NCBI GenBank assembly: GCA_020081605.1
Contig: JAHREC010000013.1
Span: 124,001-188,000 of the forward strand
Direction: 5' to 3'
From: Albifimbria verrucaria
Taxonomy: Eukaryota; Ascomycota; Sordariomycetes; Hypocreales; Stachybotryaceae
Length of the DNA stretch: 64,000 nucleotides
Part shown: positions 61,001-64,000 of the stretch, in pieces
How the letters are laid out: every line of letters starts with the position of its first letter
How positions within the stretch are numbered: position 1 is the first letter of the stretch
The notes under the pieces: model-generated
The model's input: only the letters and a program-made list of their open reading frames with translations
Database searches by the model: none
Told to the model about the DNA's origin: nothing
Position numbers and translations under genes: made by a program

Positions 61001-61354
61001 GGCAACTTCCTTTGGCCTAGATTGGACTATGCAACAATAAACATGGATCACAACCTCAATCTACGAGGCGTCTCAAAAGGTAGCAGGTGGGATAATTTTG
61101 TCATTGTCAACGACCAGCCTTTCCAAGAAGTAATTGATTGGCTATTCGGTTGCTTCAATGTATCAAGCCAAGATCCTTAGGCCGAGAATATCCTGATGCT
61201 GTTACGGGACGATAATATTTCTAAGAATATCCAAGCCGAAGAGGTATTTATGGCAATGGTGGAAGAGAACCTCAACTACCGCGCGTATGATGATGCTGCC
61301 TTTGCGCGTCGCTATCAAGATTTCCAAACTAATCGAGGGGCCAATTCAAAATAA
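58097..61354 (+). pseudogene. NACHT-domain STAND NTPase, 5'-truncated by the LTR and decayed
   Basis: An NLR-like fungal protein. The frame is open right after the LTR without an ATG (ERLAPREHIPEVKSLLDVA), so the N-terminus is lost. Coiled helices follow (KLQRNKKKIERLDKRLREYTE; ATSSQIEAIRLQQDQ), then YPDTKKRYNEI, the Walker A EGKPGSGKSTVMKY (58965-59000), Walker B LICIFIDGLNEAF, SSRQDW, VFLWIVLGLRS, the tail motif EIRFIYRTAHDFL, and C-terminal segments to RGANSK and TAA at 61352-61354. Breaks: one-base shifts, a 4-base insertion after KYIE, TAG at 59359-59361 and 61178-61180 where CAG (Gln) fits, and further frame changes at 59960-60170. The family mediates self/non-self or stress responses; this copy is dead as read. 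Confidence 0.8.
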
Positions 61355-61805
61355 GTTTGAACTTAGCAGGAAGCCTCAAACATGTTCTAGAGATACTGTA
61401 AATAGCCAAAGCCTTTATACTGATCACCCTCATGAATGGTAGACACCTCTATATACAGATACTACTTTGTTTTTTTCCTACTTCGTTTCTTGATAAGTCT
61501 TCCAGACCTATATTGAAAATCTGATATTATTCACGATAAGAGAAAACTTTCTTAAACACAATAGCTTCAAAGTATAGTTTATTGACTAAGTCAGACGTTG
61601 GTCGTAGAGGTTCATCCTGCAAGGTTCTTAAGGGAAGTATTTGGCTTATTAAATGAACGATAATCTTCTGGTCCATCCGTTGCACTCAAACCATTTGCAA
61701 CTTTTTCACCTACAACGCGTCGTCGAGTCTGTGAGCACTCAACTACGAACCTATCGGGAACAGCATATCAGCAGACGAAACTGTCCCCATTCAGTCAAAA
61801 TTGCT
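61355..61805. other. intergenic, no gene seen
   Basis: AT-leaning spacer. A plus-strand frame from 61653 runs into the F-box-like gene but the first ~50 codons do not look like protein. Confidence 0.5.
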
Positions 61806-62881
61806 ATGAATCCATTCAATTCCTTTCCAGCTGAACTCCGGGTGCAGATCCTTATCGACGTGCAATCGGAGCGTACTATAATGGCTTTTATAGCAGCAAT
61901 GCCAGCCATCCTTCAAGCGTATACCTGACATAAGACTTATGTTCTCAAAAAAAAGGCTCGCGGCTGACTTCGACGACTATATGGTACAAGATGCCATGTT
62001 CATTATTTTTATACCTGCTAGACATGAGCTTGCATGCTCTTGTCTTTCTCCTAAGTCTTCTTTTTCGGATGATTATGTTGCACTTCGAGGCCTCCTAATC
62101 GAATGGAAAAAGCAAAATTCCCTAATCCACTCTTGATTGGCCACAACAGCCTCTTGGAGCATCTGCAACGACTCCATAGTCGTCTCCTATTCTACATTGA
62201 GAATTATCCTATGAAGTCCACTGCCGTATACCCTTCACGCGAGTGTCTCTGCCTTCCTGACAGGTATGTGTGTTTGACATTCAAAGGTCAAATAATCTCG
62301 AAAAGGGTTGATGCAGAACTTCTTACGAGTCCCGAGCGGAAATTACTTTTCCGTGCATTCCTAGGGCACGAGCTTAAACAAGTATACTTTGAATGCGAAG
62401 GCGACTCGCAGCCCTTGCAGGAACTACTTGTAGATAATGCGTTCCATCAGTACGCAGGCCAAGAATTTCAGCCCCGTGAATCAGATGATCTCGCTTGTGT
62501 TTTATCTTATCAGGGTCACTGTTATGCGCTCTGGCAGCGCACTGCGGTGATTATTGGCTGCTGAATGTGCCCCAAGGCTCCATGTTCATCAATGAACTGC
62601 TGCCTCCCGACAACTTTTTCAACCTCTATATCTCTAACATGATGCGTTCGAGAACCCATGGCCTCGGTGTTACTATGAATTTAATCCAAACTACAGTATC
62701 GGATTGTTACGACAACCAATCCCAATATGCATCCTTTAAAACTTGTTTGAAAGGAATTCCAAAGCAAAGTCTGGAAGTACGTCTGAATTTGATACAGCTA
62801 GAGGCGGATTATGCGTCAATGATTGTCCTGGCACTCGCTCTTGCCAGTGGTGAGATGCAGCTGACTAGGGCAGCTAACTAG
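61806..62881 (+). pseudogene. fungal F-box-like protein, broken
   Basis: Starts MNPFNSFPAELRVQILIDVQS, the pattern of the large fungal F-box-like family (substrate adaptors or unknown). The stretch continues TIMAFIAAMPAILQAY, then TGA where Arg (CGA) fits, AADFDDYMVQDAMF, FPNPLLIGHNSLLEHLQRL, RECLCLPDRYVCLTF, LFRAFLGHELKQV, CGDYWLLNVPQGSMFINELL and a C-terminal half to AAN. Frame slips occur in an A8 run near 61950, near 62120 and near 62530. About 355 residues if read through. The rest of the protein has no known domain. Could be intact apart from sequencing errors and the TGA. Confidence 0.5.
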
Positions 62882-62982
62882 CCTTACTTCACTTGGCTTT
62901 AATATACAAATGGGGTTATTCAAGTAGCGACAGAAAATGTAAATTATAGCCTAATTTTGCTATTATTGCGCTTACATGGACT

Positions 62983-63965
62983 TCATAGCGAAAGCCCCTT
63001 TTCCAGCTCTTGGACGATTTCCTTCGCTAAAATATGATGCAACGACTGACTGGGATGAAGATTGTTGATCCAAAAGTACTCATTTGCTGCATATTCGCAT
63101 TCGTCATACTTATCGTCCCACTCGGGCGTCCCATTCTGGTAGGCCGAGCAGTATCCCAGCGTGTTCTTATAGACTGATGTTTCCTCGAATTGAGTGGGGT
63201 CATCCATGACTTGGTTGAAAAGCTTGTAGGCATCAAAGAAGAAGACGGTTGTGTGGGCCAAGTCGTGATTGACCTTGCGCGCAAGCTTGTACAGTTTGCT
63301 GTTATAATCAGCAACGGCAGCCTTCATGACCGGGATGCGTGTTGCGCTAGCACTGGAGCCGGTGACGCGAGGAGATCGCTCAAGAGGGGTATATTGATGA
63401 AGAGGAAGTTTCTAAGTCCGGCGTCGTGCATCTGTTCTACCAATTCATAGAGCCGGTTAATAGCGGCAGTATAGGCGGACAAATTTTGGTTGAGGTAGGA
63501 ATTGACAAGGTCATTAATGCCAATCCAGATAGGCACCAAAGACGTACTTCCTTCGAAGAAGTTTGGGGCCGCATACTTTTGGAGAAATGTGTCGTTCAGC
63601 TGGCTGGCAACATCGGTGCCTGAACTAGATGACAAAACATCTTGGTCAATTGTTGCTCCACTCTGAGCCAGGTCATATGTCAAGAACAGCGACTGATTGT
63701 ATGTAGTGGTCAAGAAGTCGACCCAATTCTTGCCGTTGGAACTGGTCTTTCCATGATTGCCAAAGGATTTGATGCCGAGGGTTGCTCGCCATCAGGCTTG
63801 AAATTGATCCTCGAGTACGAATCTCCACTATCAATAATCAGCATAGCCTAGTGCATAACGGTTCAGAGTACAGAAAAGTGCTGACAAGATGAACAGTTTA
63901 GCGATTTTGCCAAAACCTTTGAATTCTCGGGGCTGCAGTTCCCTTATCGGCGTGGCAACGGCCAT
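62983..63965 (-). CDS. secreted SGNH hydrolase, CE16-type acetylesterase
   Basis: ATG at 63965; hydrophobic KIAKLFILSALFCTL leads out of the cell. SGNH block I is DSGDSYS (Ser nucleophile), block III GIND in PIWIGINDLVNSYL, and block V NNLHPSQSLHHILA with the catalytic His. The pattern PNFFEGST...WIGIND...FWINNLHPS is that of CE16 fungal acetylesterases that deacetylate plant cell-wall sugars. One-base losses near 63764 (GGG read as GG) and 63393 (C5 read as C4 on the coding strand) and a shift near 63845 break the frame. With these read through it is about 325 residues, normal for the family. It is transcribed away from the window's right edge into the window and is complete here. Confidence 0.8.
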
Positions 63966-64000
63966 CGCTGAGACCAAGGCTTGTGCAATGATGACCCGTG

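Noticed and set aside
1..64000. tRNA, rRNA or bacterial-type operons
   Set aside because: I looked for clover-leaf arms and conserved rRNA stretches and saw none, but this was by eye; a tRNA scan would decide.

Overview
The window looks like an accessory, probably subtelomeric or repeat-flanked, region of a filamentous ascomycete (Pezizomycotina; a Sordariomycete is my guess, not shown). The support is short 43-66 nt introns with GTAAGT-type donors and CTAAC-like branch sites, typical fungal families (LysM, CFEM-like, GNT1-like GT8, fungal cytochromes P450, NACHT with a long fungal-type tail, SesB-like hydrolase), and extreme AT-rich blocks with the C-to-T signature of repeat-induced point mutation (RIP).

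Layout. 1-8 kb: a broken secreted LysM protein (-), an AMP-binding acyl-CoA ligase (+), a GT8 glycosyltransferase (+) and a broken P450 (-). The last three are bracketed by two copies of a ~115 bp direct repeat. 10-21 kb: an SDR, an AIF-like remnant, an ankyrin remnant, an MFS sugar porter, a BBE-type FAD oxidase remnant, a P450 remnant and a second SDR. 21-31.9 kb: a large repeat-rich secreted protein (-), an intact five-intron SesB-like serine hydrolase (+), a tandem CFEM-like membrane protein (-) and an O-methyltransferase (+). 32-46 kb: two SDR remnants, an intact secreted beta-helix protein (+), a tiny CVNH-type secreted protein (-), a secreted alpha/beta hydrolase (-), a MARVEL-like membrane protein (+) and a five-intron sterol-glucosyltransferase-like enzyme (+). 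47.8-58.1 kb: two nested, RIP-degraded LTR retrotransposons. 58.1-64 kb: a NACHT gene truncated by the LTR, an F-box-like remnant and a CE16/SGNH esterase (-).

The many tailoring enzymes (ligase, P450s, SDRs, FAD oxidase, O-methyltransferase, transporter) recall a secondary-metabolism neighbourhood. No polyketide synthase, NRPS or terpene synthase is visible, and many of these genes are decayed. A separate theme is secreted and surface proteins (LysM, CFEM-like, CVNH, beta-helix, CE16) together with possible self/non-self components (SesB-like, NACHT).

A caution runs through the annotation. At least a dozen otherwise clean genes are interrupted by one-base shifts, nearly all consistent with one missing base in a homopolymer. 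This may be sequencing or assembly undercalling rather than pseudogenisation, so I mark such genes CDS. I reserve pseudogene for genes with nonsense codons, deletions or clear truncation.
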